This document shows, in pieces, positions 39,852 through 51,510 of a DNA stretch of 64,000 nt. Within the stretch, counting starts at the first letter, position 1. Every line of letters starts with the position of its first letter. The notes below the pieces were generated by a model. The model had not been told where the DNA came from, made no database searches, and saw only the letters and a program-made list of their open reading frames with translations. Source of the stretch: Epiperipatus broadwayi (Eukaryota; Onychophora; Udeonychophora; Euonychophora; Peripatidae); contig JAQFVV010006200.1 of NCBI GenBank assembly GCA_028023455.1, forward strand, positions 7,469,506 to 7,533,505, in the 5' to 3' direction. The translations under genes and the position numbers were made by a program.

Positions 39852-40070
39852 TACTCTTCAATCTAATACGATGGGTATATCCCTCTATTATACCAGTGGA
39901 TTTTAGAAAAAATGCTTTTAAAGCTATACATTAATTTATATAATTTTTCTTTAATTTAGAATCGACTGCATAAATATGTTCAATTTTTTTCTTTTATGCT
40001 AGCATCAATCAATGTATTATGGATGCATAGTAATTGATTGGAAAGGTTATGCACCCCATATTCTTCCGAA

Positions 40071-40563
40071 TTACACGACGCTCTTCCGACGTAAAATTTT
40101 ATTATAAAAATCTATTTGACATTCATTTAAAATCATGAAGTCAGCACCTATTATGGCTTCATGTATCAATCCAGGCATAATAAGAAAAACATGCCCAAAC
40201 TCTGTATTATTAATTTTGAAGGTAATCCAAACTTGTTTATTTGTTAACTTTGTTCTTTTTCCATTTGCTAGAGTTACTTGTATTTGTTTTACTGGCAATG
40301 AAGGTACATTACCCTTTTATGCATACCAGATTTTTATACGTTGACTCTGATAATATGGAGCTTGGCTCAGAGTTAATTAATGCTTCAATTCTCATACTTT
40401 CAATGTTTAGAATAAACCAGGACATGTGATAAGTTATAGGTGGTTCACCTATAGTAAAGGGTTCTAAAAAATCAATGTCTAAGTCTAAAGTATTTAGCAT
40501 CCACATCTGATTATTCCCCATTTTTTTAGCACCTGGTCCTTGCAAAGAGGAACTACTATACAA
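40071..40563 (-). pseudogene. Gypsy aspartic protease region
   Basis: Frame 40563-40309 contains IEALINSEPSSILSE, where family members have a D-S/T-G active-site triplet; here it reads N-S-E, so the catalytic aspartate and the glycine are both changed. Frame 40298-40071 continues with IQVTLANGKR and HEAIIGADFMILNECQIDF, the IIG(A)DF motif of the protease C-terminal half. A stop near 40305 separates the frames. Confidence 0.75.
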
Positions 40564-40643
40564 AGACCTCCTTAGTTTAACTTTTTATCAGTTGATTTTA
40601 TATTGGGTCTTTTTAATATTGTGGTAACACCACTAGTAGAGGG

Positions 40644-42843
40644 TTAATCATTTTGGGTTTCTACTCTATTCCTATCATTATTAAACTTAACTGTTCTTCT
40701 ATTATATGGAAATACCCTATCCCTATCTCTTGAGCTATATTTTCTTTTTAAACTTGTTTGAAACCTATGGTTATTATTACTAATGTTAACATTGGACAAT
40801 GGATAACTAGGTCTCTCTCTATTGGATTTATATCTATTGTCCAGAGATGCCTCTGTAATTTCTAATGCATCTAATATTTCTGATACTTCCTCTATGGAAT
40901 ACCTATCAGCAGCAATCAGTAGTTGCTCTACATTCCTAGGTAAATTATGTTGCACTATTCTTACTATTTGTCCTTCAGACAATGGACATGCTGTGAGAGT
41001 TTTTAAACAGACAGCCTGGCTTCTAAAGAAACTGGTATAACTACCCTTACTGGAGTGATACTTTTCCTGCGTGATTTGAAACCTAATGCTGTCTTGTTTA
41101 TCAGCATTCCAAAAACTTCCTATAATTAAAAATCAGAAATCCCCATAAGTATTCAGCCTTTCAAATAATGATTGCCACTAGTCTTTGGCAGTCCCCCCTA
41201 AATGGTTGCTACAAATAGCCAACTTTTCTTTTTCGGTTAGTACACATATAGAAAATAGCTCCTCTAAGCTATTGAGAAACTCCGACGGATTTTCTGTAAA
41301 ATCTCCTCGAAATGGCTTCACTCTTATGAATCTTAAGGCCATTGAGCTATTTGACCCTCCATCATAATTAGTACTTTCCCTAGGTGGTTGGATGTCTACT
41401 TCTTTGACATCAGTGCGTTCTAATGGGGTGGTTTTCATTTTTCTCCAAAAATTCTACCTTACCTATTAAGGATGGAACAATCGTTTCCTCATACCTATTA
41501 TATGATATTCTTTCCCTACCTAAATCTATCGTTTGGCCACTTATAGGTTTCATCTCTTCTATTTGTTTACAAACTTGTTGAAATCTCTCTTCAAAATTTA
41601 TTTGCCCTATCACTTGCTCTACATATAATTTTTGTTCTTTTCTAAATTCATCTAAGTTTTGGTCCACTAGGTCTTTATATTCATGACTATTTTTCTCTAA
41701 CTGTTGAACTTGTTCCTTTACATCTTTTTGTAATTTCTTCATATTTTCCCCAACCTTGGACCTATATTTATGTTCCTCAACTTTTTGCGTATCCCCCAGA
41801 TCCTGTAATTTTTCAATCAAAACCTGCTCTATATCTGCCTTAGTCTCCATCCTATCTTGCACTATTAAATCCCTAAACTTTTCAACTAAATCTTGCTCTA
41901 TTTCATTCCTTATCATTATTCTATTTTGTACTATCTCTTCTTTTATAACAGTAAAACTTTCATCCATATGCCCTATACGCTCCTGTATTTCATCCATTTT
42001 ACGTTCCACCTTTATTTTATTATCCTCAATCTTTTGATTCAATTCGTTACTATTAACTTGACATCGGTTAATTGAATCTTCTATTTGCTTACTTAAACCT
42101 CTGATAGTCAACTCGGAAAACTCCTCGAATCTATTCTTTAGTAACTCTTGATTTTTGTACTCTATATTCTCTACCTCATGTTTTAAGGATTCAAAGGTCC
42201 TTTCGTTATTATCTAGTCTTATTTCTATCTGATTAAATTTATCTTGTACTTATCCTGTAAGGTCCTCTACCTTCTGGCAGGTCTCCTTAAATTTTACCTC
42301 TAGATTTTCATTGGTTTTATTCAAGCTTTCATTAAGAATATCTAAGTTTACCTTATTATCTTCTATTTTTTGAATTATACTGTCATGAAGATTTTTAAAC
42401 TTGACATCACTATCTTCTTTAATTTTATTTATACTTTCCTGAAGATTTTTAAACTTTATATCACTATCTTTTTTATTACTGTCATTACTTTCCTGAAGAT
42501 TTTTAAACTTTATGTCACTATCCTTTTTATTACTGTCATTACTTTTATTTATGCTTTCCTGAAGATTTTTATTTATACTGTCCTGAAAATTTTTAAACAT
42601 TTGGAATATTTGAGCCATTAAAATACTATCTGATTCCTTTTCAGGCACTTTTAATTTCTCTTCTTCTATTTCACTTTTCACCATCTCTTTTTCCCCTTCT
42701 TCCATTTTACTATCTACCTCGTGAGTATCATCTACCAACGTTTCCCTTTCACTTAAGCTCTCACTTTCTCCTTCCTCTGTACAACCATCGTCAAGCATAG
42801 ACTTAGACAGTTCCATTTCTACCTTACTATCTTGGTTATCCAT
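40644..42843 (-). pseudogene. Gypsy gag with long N-terminal coiled coil
   Basis: Start at 42843 (MDNQDSKVEMELSKSM). The first 197 codons are acidic, then form repeated heptad-like units (KFKNLQES, NKKDSDI; four or more near-repeats). A TAA at about 42247-42249 is in frame, and the same frame continues through VQDKFNQIEIRLDNNERTFE into the 42111-41410 coiled coil. A frame change near 41430 leads to FIRVKPFRGDFTENPSEFLN and LGGTAKD, the capsid-like gag core, which continues through two in-frame stops to EGQIVRIVQHNLPRNVEQLL (40982-40644). It ends in a basic RKYSSRDRDR tail; I see no CCHC zinc knuckle. Gag would form the particle. Confidence 0.8.
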
Positions 42844-43539
42844 ATTTTTTTTTAATAATAATAATAATAATATTGTTTTTCAAAATCTAGTATTTCTAAT
42901 ATATTTCTATTTAATTTCATAAATAAGTTCCCTACCAGCTTCTTCTATTTTCATACAATCATCACCTCCAATAATTATAGACAGTGTCTCCTACTGCCTA
43001 CAATATTTCATCTTAAACAATAATAACAACAATAATAATTCAAAATCATGTGTCACAACATCATCCTCTACATGCATGATTCACAGATATTTTTGCACAT
43101 TTTAAAACATTTCAAATATCTTTTCAATATTTCATTAATTGATATGGTCACAATAAACATCCAAATAATCATTAGCCACTTATGCGTATTTCAAAAATTT
43201 TTATTTGCCAAGTCTTTATAATAATGTAGTATTATACTTTTAAATAATCAGATCCTCCACCACTTAGAATTGCAATTGTTTGAATCATAAACACTTAGCT
43301 CTTATAATATTAAAATCTTAAATAACCATTACTATTTTAAAATATTAAATCATCACATTACTGTTGATTGAATATGATGCTCCCGCTAACACATCTCACG
43401 CTCCTAAAGTTGGCACGTCATAATCTACTTAATTAACCTTCCCATTCTATGTAAGCCTATTATACTCTCCCCATTTTAATACTCGGGCCAACATGTTGTT
43501 GGCACCAAAATTTATCTATATGACCTTTCTATCCAGTAT
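42844..43539 (-). other. Gypsy leader with candidate primer-binding sites
   Basis: Untranslated stretch between the 5' LTR end (43540) and the gag start. Two TGG-starting candidates for the tRNA primer-binding site exist on the minus strand: TGGATAGAAAGG beginning about 5 bases after the LTR end, and TGGTGCCAACAACATG about 30 bases after it. The second has the TGGTGCC start usual for primer sites. I cannot choose between them with confidence. Confidence 0.5.
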
Positions 43540-46500
43540 TGTGGGCCGTCACAATCACCTTCCTCACCCTTTTACTTATGTTGTGTAACTACATACACCT
43601 CGAGCCCACCACGTTACGCCACAATCCACCCTTTCACCCTACGTGTAATTACGTGTATATGTGTACTCCACTTCTCCCAGAATAAGTAATATAATATAGT
43701 GAAAATCGCCTCCCCGGGTTCTAGCTCTAATAATTAATGAGATATTCAATTAAATGTGTTACTAGCTCAGGTTTCTTAAAAAATTAACTTAGGTTCTGTT
43801 TTAGACTAACTCAAATAACTATTCTATAATTCATGAGATTAGAAGTGGAAATAAGGTGACAAAGTAGATTGCATTGAGATAATATCCCATAGGATACCAC
43901 CTCAATGGCATAAGAACACTATCCCCCCTTTTACTACTATTACATATAATAACTACATAGTATTTTTATGACTTCTGCAACTTCCAATCACTAAACTCAT
44001 TTAACAATTAAAGTATTAATTTTTTATCTATCATAACAATAATAGTAATTATCTAGCTCAGATAAAATAATCTCAGGTTCTTAAATTTATTCAATGTTAA
44101 ATTAAAATAAAGTAGCAAAATATGATAAGGGATTTTGTGTCATAATTTACTACTATGAAGTTAGATTAATAATAAAACAATAAGAATAATAATCACAATC
44201 TTCATTGTTTAATCCAACTAATACGGTTTTTCTTTTATTGCAAATTTATAACCATAATAAATTAGTTAATAATTCAATATCCTCCCTTTGTTTATTTTTT
44301 TCCTTACGTAATAAAATAATTAGTAAGTGGCAGTGTTTAGATAATCTGATAAATGAAGTAAGTGGCAACTAATAGCATACAATTTAGCAAATTACTATGA
44401 CAATGGATTTATGACCAATAAGGTAATGCAATTTGATAATTATTCAATTACAAAACATCAATAAATAATTAAGATTAAATATACTTTTCTATTTATATTT
44501 TGTGCAAACAATTATATACTTTAATTTAATGACGGTAAACATATCCTATGAATTCATGCAATGATGTAGAGAAAACAAAACTCAGACACAAGTTTTAATA
44601 ACAAATTTTAAAATTTTATTAACAACAATCAAAATTAAGATAAACAAACAAATCTATTTACATTTATTTACAAGGGATATCCTCCTTTCTTTTAACACTA
44701 CAAAAGTTAAATTATACATTTTTAGATTTCTTTTATAGTTAATTTAAATTATTATACTTTTATAAGCTATTTATTTGTTTCTCATTAAGTTTATTATATT
44801 ACTTAGTTTAACTATTTTATGGGTAATACTATTCTTTACCTTTTAATATTAACATTACAGTATTATAAGTTATATATGTGGGTAAACATCATTTATAAAC
44901 ATTATAAATTTACAATCAATATGGTTTTTTCCTCTTAAAAAAAAATTACATTTTCTTATAACTCTATATAAGTCACTTTGCATATTGTGCAAATATTATT
45001 ACTACCTATTACATTTGTTATCTAATGCTCGTAAACTCTAATACATTTATTCATAAGCCATACTCATGTATAACGCCATAACACGGGCTTAATTATTTCC
45101 TGTTTTAGTTTAACATATATTATAATCATCGAATGTTATTATATTCTTTAAATATGCAATACTTATATTTTTAAATATAATTAACAATAAGAACACGTTA
45201 AATCTTTTTTTTTTTAATTAATATTTTTTGGATATTTCTATTTGGGTATATTTTTATCAAATTATAGTTCATTTCTTAAAATTAAAATAATTCTCTGACT
45301 CCTTCCTTTCTTAGGATATATGCATCTTTTTTCAATAATCATAATCTAATCTTTGTTAATACCTAACTATTCTTATTTCAAATAACAGCATGACATACAT
45401 TCTAAAATATCTATTGTTTCTTTTCAACAGACTTATCAAATAACGATGTAGTTGCAAGAAATACAAATAAAGATAGCGAAAGATGTATAGGATATTGGGA
45501 AGATAGATAAATAGCTTATCAAAATATATACTTCAAAATGTATGGAACAGTGTGAATAGGGCTGACATTCCTTGTCTGATAACCCTGACGATAAGCACGA
45601 TGTGGCAGCTATTTATTCAGCTTTACCAAACATCTAATAATATTCACAAGAAAGATAAAATAACACTGTCCATGACAACATGTGTAACAGTCGTAGGGCT
45701 TTGTTAACTATGCTGATTACCATTTAAAACTACTTATAATTCCATTCCCTTGTAGCATCCTAGTTTTTTAATACATCATCTTGGTTTCCGAATCTCCATG
45801 TACTACCAAGTCACAATCCAAACTATCTCTCAAAATTTTCACTGTATCCAACATCGATAAAACTAACTACCTTTTAAAACAATAAACAAAATTCACTAAT
45901 ATAAAAACATTCCCCTATTCTATAAGAACAATTTGTCTTGCTTTATTACACTGTAGGTTTGACATCTGCATTTTATTAAATAACACTTAAATATCCCAAT
46001 CAGAAAAATTAACAGAAAATATGACATAACCATTGGTTATATTGAACTATATTAATAATACATTAAATGATTGTCGTATGCATATTTTTAAAAATCTAAT
46101 TACATCTCATAGTGTTTTAGAGTGTTGTTTTTCAAAATGCGTTTTACAATAACTATAACAATAAAATTTTGCATTACATTCATTCGATTCACAGCTGATC
46201 TAAATAAATAAAACATACATTATATTATTAATAACCATAAAATGTACCAAAATAATCTTTTACCTTCCTATTAGAGTTCGTAGTGGGTTTCTTTATCCTC
46301 GAGCATCGCAAACATACAAAATTTCCACACACATACAATTTTATTTGAACATTTAAAATCAAAAAAAAAAAAACATATTATTTTATATAATGTTATATTG
46401 CAAATTAATGTATTTGTTTCCCTATTGCTATCTAAACTCAATGTTTAACTTAGATTAATAAAGAAAATAATTTAAACCATAATCACATATTTTCTGGTGG

Positions 46501-48040
46501 TAAATCTTGGTTAGTCCCCTAATATTTATTATTTCTTCTTTTATCCGAATGTTCTCCTTTCTGATTATTAAAGTTTTAAACAAATTAGTTCATTTAGTTA
46601 ACTGTTTAGATGATCTTTAGTTTCAATGTTTAATTCAAAATTATTAAAAATATTTATTTAGTTATCCCACGAAGTTTTTAATGTTGGGCGAATATTACCT
46701 CGGCGCGTTGATGCATCTTTATTTCTAGCAGAACTACAAGTATTTATATCATTACGGTACCAAATTGCGTTTTTCCATGGATCCAATATTTTATATTTAT
46801 TTCTCTGGAAACTTTTTTTTTTCTTCTTCTTCAGGCAAGTAATTTCCTTGGTAATTTCACTTTTATTCATTATTATTTTATATACGACATTTTTGATCTT
46901 TAGCTATTTCTAGGGTAATTGCTCAGGTCATCTTAAAAAAAGCAATTCATAAAATTCTTTTTGTCCATTTATTTTTACACGAATAATATTTATTTTTATT
47001 TTTCATTATATTCATTAACTTTGCGCACAATGTCCTTTCATCAATTTTACATGCACTAAAGCAGTTTTCGTAGTAATACGCTATACAAACTATATCAATG
47101 AACAACATTAACATTTTTGAAATATTACAAAATTTATAATTTGGTTTTAAGAATCCATCCATTTTTTATTGAAAATTCAGATTATATTTTAATAGAATCC
47201 ACTGGCAGGTAACTGTGGAGTTAGTGAAACATTATTATGAGAACTTTTTTTAAAATTTTATTCTTAGATTCGCTTCGAAAGATTTTAAAATGTTAGTTAG
47301 TTTCTTTCAAAGATATTTATTAAAAAATTCTAATAAAATTGACTAATAATTGAAGAAAGAAAGAAATTTTTAAAGAGCTTAAAATTTTACCTCTGCTCTG
47401 GAGTCAACACATTTTTGTTTTCCTCGTTTATACAATTAATTGGCGCGATTTTTCTTGTCTGCCAAAATCTATCTTTTTATTGGTCACTCCCTACTTTGGT
47501 TTGTAAACATTTTCTAAAGTTTTAAAATTGTGACATAATAGACTTAAATATTAACCTATTATTATTTTTAAATTAATTATTATCTATTACAATTTAATTA
47601 CTTTTAAAATAAATTTGAAACAATAACTAATAAAGATGTATAATCTTATTTTTTATTATAATGTGTGACAATTCCATCCAGTTCCATAATATACTATTTA
47701 AATATTTTAATTATTTGTATTAATTTAAACTGGTGCTTATACATAAAATATTCCAGACAGTCACGTAGACATTTCCGGTGTTTAGTCTATTTTTATCTGT
47801 CTTAATAAATTTGCTACTTATATTATTTAAAATGATTATATAAAATTTTGAAAAATAATTTAGAAAAATATAGAACTAGATGCAATCCTCACCATCACAA
47901 TACTTATTATTAAATATATTATATTAACCCTTTATTGCTTAACTATAGTTTATAATTTTAAATACTATATAATATTAATTTTAAAATTTTTTTAGTAATT
48001 GACCACTTATAACCATCGTTGATCTATAGAAAAGGGCACA
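43540..48040 (-). mobile_element. Gypsy 5' LTR, 4.5 kb
   Basis: Minus-strand LTR from TGTGCCC at 48040 to GGCCCACA at 43540. The first 1.1 kb is repeated at 36016-37102 next to the polypurine tract. The 3' boundary is set by comparison with the solo LTR at 21326-25667, whose GTGAGGGTACA end aligns with GTGACGGCCCACA here. At about 4.5 kb it is far longer than the few hundred bases usual in Ty3/Gypsy. It has no long open frame. The element sits against TATATATATATA at 48041, a TA-rich target. Confidence 0.7.
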
Positions 48041-49475
48041 ATATATATATATATTAAATAAAAAGAAAAACTGTGACATAATTGATTCATATATAGAAGA
48101 TTCTAGCTTACAACTAGAAAAAGATTGATTATGCTTAATAAGAGTATTTTTGATTATTTGATAGTTGTTTAGAGAAAGTTATAGAAGTATTTTCAAACAG
48201 CACTAATGTATCAGTGAATGGAAACAAAGAAAAGCTGTGTATGGAATTAATTACACTGATCAAAAATAGAAGTTGATTACAGTGCAAAAAAACTGCATTG
48301 GAATATATTTGCTAATAAGTAATAAAATGAAGCATCATTGAAAGAATTTCAGCAATAAAACAAGTTATGTATATGTGAATCGGATTAAAGAAAGGGAAAA
48401 AGAAACAACATGTTTCTTTTTTAAATATAAAAAAAAACAGATGCAAAACAATATCCTTGGTTTTATATATCATTTACATATAAGAAAAAAAAAACAATAT
48501 TATAAATATCTTTGGATTCATATATAAATTTCTAATAAACTCTTTATCTTCCAATGCATTCCTTTTCTAAACCCAATAATCTAATTCACCCATCAAATTT
48601 CGTTTGAAAATTAAGTGAAGCTATAGTTGATAATTTTCATGATACGATTACATTTTTTATTTTTCCATTTTTTTCTAAATCCAAACTGCTGTTCAGATAA
48701 GACAGGAACACAGCTTCTTTTTTGGAAATTTGTCCATTCACCTTCAGTAACACTATAATTGCATATGAGGTTAAATTAATTTATTAAAATCTTTAGAAAT
48801 TATAAACGTTAAAATAAAATAATAAGATGTATACTTCCCCAGAGTCAAACATAATACCAATTAATTCTTTTAAATCATTTGTTTTTATGAACTTTAGAAA
48901 TTCACCAATCTTTTATTTATTTATTTATTTATTTATTTTATGTTTAATAAAAGCTGGTATATATATTTTTTCATTATTTCTATATCTTTTTTTTTACATT
49001 AATACAGATAAATTTTGTTATTTCTATCATACAATTCATTTATATTATTTTCATCTTCTAATACATCCACATTCTTTATTAATATTTCAATACCTTTATC
49101 TTCAGCTAATGGTTTTTTTTTTTGTAAGCCTGCTTTTTTATACAGTTTACTCTATTATATATTAAATCAATTCTTTTTTTAAAAAAATCCACCTTTATAT
49201 TTTATTTCTAAGTACTATCATTTGTTTAATAGCACAATTCACTGTTAGGATTTTTATATATACTTCTACCTTTCATAAAAATCATAATTTTCTATCTTCT
49301 TTTTTTTTTTCATCTTCTTGCCTATCCAAAGCTTTTTTCTGCATTATTTCTATTACAGTTCATACATTTATTGTAGCATCTAAATTAGACATTTTCTTAA
49401 ATAGATTTTACATTTTATTTGAATTTACTTACTAATCATATTATTATTGTTTTATTCTTGATGACTTTACATTTA
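48041..49475. other. AT-rich stretch, possible LINE trace
   Basis: Mostly uninformative. The minus strand near 48680-48700 reads LSEQQFGFRKKW, which resembles the QFGFRKG segment of non-LTR RTs, but nothing around it confirms an RT. The 112-codon plus-strand frame at 48827-49165 is Phe/Leu/Tyr-rich low complexity and not accepted. Confidence 0.3.
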
Positions 49476-49598
49476 GCAAAACTCTCCATATAGTAGTGGA
49501 TGAGTAGGCACTAGATAGGGATTTTATGCACAAGCCTTCTGGCATCCATTGATTGCTCTTGTTAGCACAAGATGGCACTACTATATGGAGAGTTTTGC
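49476..49598. mobile_element. MITE with 23-bp perfect terminal inverted repeats
   Basis: 49476-49498 and 49576-49598 are exact reverse complements (start gcaaaactctccatatagta), enclosing 77 bases that lack coding capacity. I could not define a convincing target-site duplication. Confidence 0.75.
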
Positions 49599-51361
49599 TT
49601 TGTTTTGAATTGTTTAATAACAATTATGTGCTAGTATGAGATAGTGATCATGTGATGTTTAGTGGTTTAACATTTAGCAAATATAAGTTTGGTATACTGA
49701 AATGCATCACTTGAACTGAAATTTATATTGTTTAAATTATACGTTTTTAACAATCCATTTTAAGAAAAGCCTATATTTGTATGTTTGTTGTTCCTTTTTT
49801 TATTTTGTATGGCTTTTCTCTCTCTATATATATAATATTAATTTCTGTTCTAGGTAGAAAAGATAAAGAATAATGTTGGAATAAAACATTTGTATCTGTA
49901 TTCAAAAATTAGGGAATCCACCTTTATTGTTAAAAGGAGGTTGCCTTGACAACAGTTTGAAATTATTGATTGTTATTGACATTGGAATTATCTAAGTGTT
50001 GACTGGTTTTTAATGACATTTTATATTATATGCTAAGAATTTTTATGAATGCCATTCATATGATCAACTTATTTAAAACTGACTTGGAAGCATCTTCTAG
50101 AAACTAAATAAACCACAATTTTTTTTGTACACTAAATCTGATTTTTTTAATAATTATTTTTTTTATTTATCAATGCTTCATTTATTACTTGTTATAACCT
50201 CTTCTAATTTTTCAAAGTAGGATTATTTAACCATTGACAGTCTATGGACAGATTTAACCAGTATGCAAAAAATATTTACTATGAAGTTAAATCTGCTGAT
50301 TGCCAACATTTTCACATTTTGTTGACTTTTTTAGCTAAAAATAACCAGGAAGATATCGATTTATCAACCAATAATTAGATGGCTATCCCAGTGGTCTTAA
50401 GTGTCTAAAAATATAATTATAAGTTTATTTTACAGTTTTATCAATGATATTCCAAAATTGAATCCCTAGTCATAGACATAATCACAGATTTTTTTAGATG
50501 GAATTACTTGAGTTATTTATAAAACAGATATTAAAATCATGAAACTTAAAATATAATCTTACATTTTTATTTATTGTAACTTAATGCGATGCTTTATGAA
50601 GGGTTAATACAATGAGTAAAGCTTTTTCTATACCAGAAAACAGTAAAGTGGGTAATGTCATGTAGTTATGCAGTTTCAATGGAAAATGTATACCTTAGAT
50701 AAATAAGTTGCAATTGAATTAACCTTGTCAATTTCTTAAGACAGATTGCCTTTGAAATCACAATTAATTAATTACAATTTTATAAATAAGTTAAATATTT
50801 TAGAACTGATGTTTTAATAATACTAAGACTATAAAAAAATGGAAGGAGTATTTATATAGTTTTTATATTTCTACAAATGATCATAGAACCAAATTCAGGA
50901 AATACAAACAAAGTTATAAGTAGATGTTTTACTTTAATTTTGCACATTACTATACCATATTAATTGGTCTTTTGTTTGGTGTTTGCTCTGCAATAGTATT
51001 AAATTACTAAGAAAAAGTCAAAAAAATATTACTTAAAAATTGGTGATCTTATATATAACATTTCTGTAGAATAACTTAATCATCTATTTTGGCTTTCAAA
51101 TTGCTCAAATGCCATCCATGATTGAAATGATAGAGTCCAGCTATTTAGCAGTAGATTTTTTTCCTTTTCACTGCTGACATTTCCAAGAATTATATACTTT
51201 TTAAATTAATTAGATTTTTTTTATGATGTAATCTGTCTATTCTATGGCAGAGATTTTAGATCTGATCAAGTATTCATTTGTTTGTTTCCAGAGCTATCTA
51301 TGAAATTCTTAAAAGATTTTCCAATATTATTCAACTGCCATACCCATAGAAAATCATCAAA
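49599..51361. other. AT-rich stretch without recognisable gene
   Basis: No supported feature. Confidence 0.6.
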
Positions 51362-51377
51362 AATATAGTTTGAACAA

Positions 51378-51494
51378 TGTCAAGCATTGTTAGCTGAGAG
51401 GTCAGTGCAGTCGCCTTGCAAGCAAGTAGTTGTTTGCAGATGGTTGTGGGTTCGCTTCCCGGTCGATGCTATGACATATGAAAAATATATATAT
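51378..51494 (+). mobile_element. tRNA-derived SINE, copy 2
   Basis: Flanked by a perfect 16-bp direct repeat (atatagtttgaacaat at 51362-51377 and 51495-51510). It contains the GAGAGGTCAGTGCAG A-box region, a strong B box (GGGTTCGCTTCCC) and the GATGCTATGACATATG end with an A-rich/TA tail. The perfect duplication marks this as a real and fairly recent LINE-type insertion. Confidence 0.88.
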
Positions 51495-51510
51495 ATATAG
51501 TTTGAACAAT

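Noticed and set aside
41756-42621. Plus-strand Phe/Ile/Ser-rich frames
   Set aside because: They are antisense shadows of the gag coiled coil on the minus strand.
46947-47162. 71-codon minus-strand ORF in the LTR
   Set aside because: The matching frame is disrupted in the other LTR copy, so it is not maintained.
48827-49165. 112-codon plus-strand ORF resembling a membrane protein
   Set aside because: Hydrophobicity comes from T-rich low-complexity sequence; no start context or homologue is apparent.
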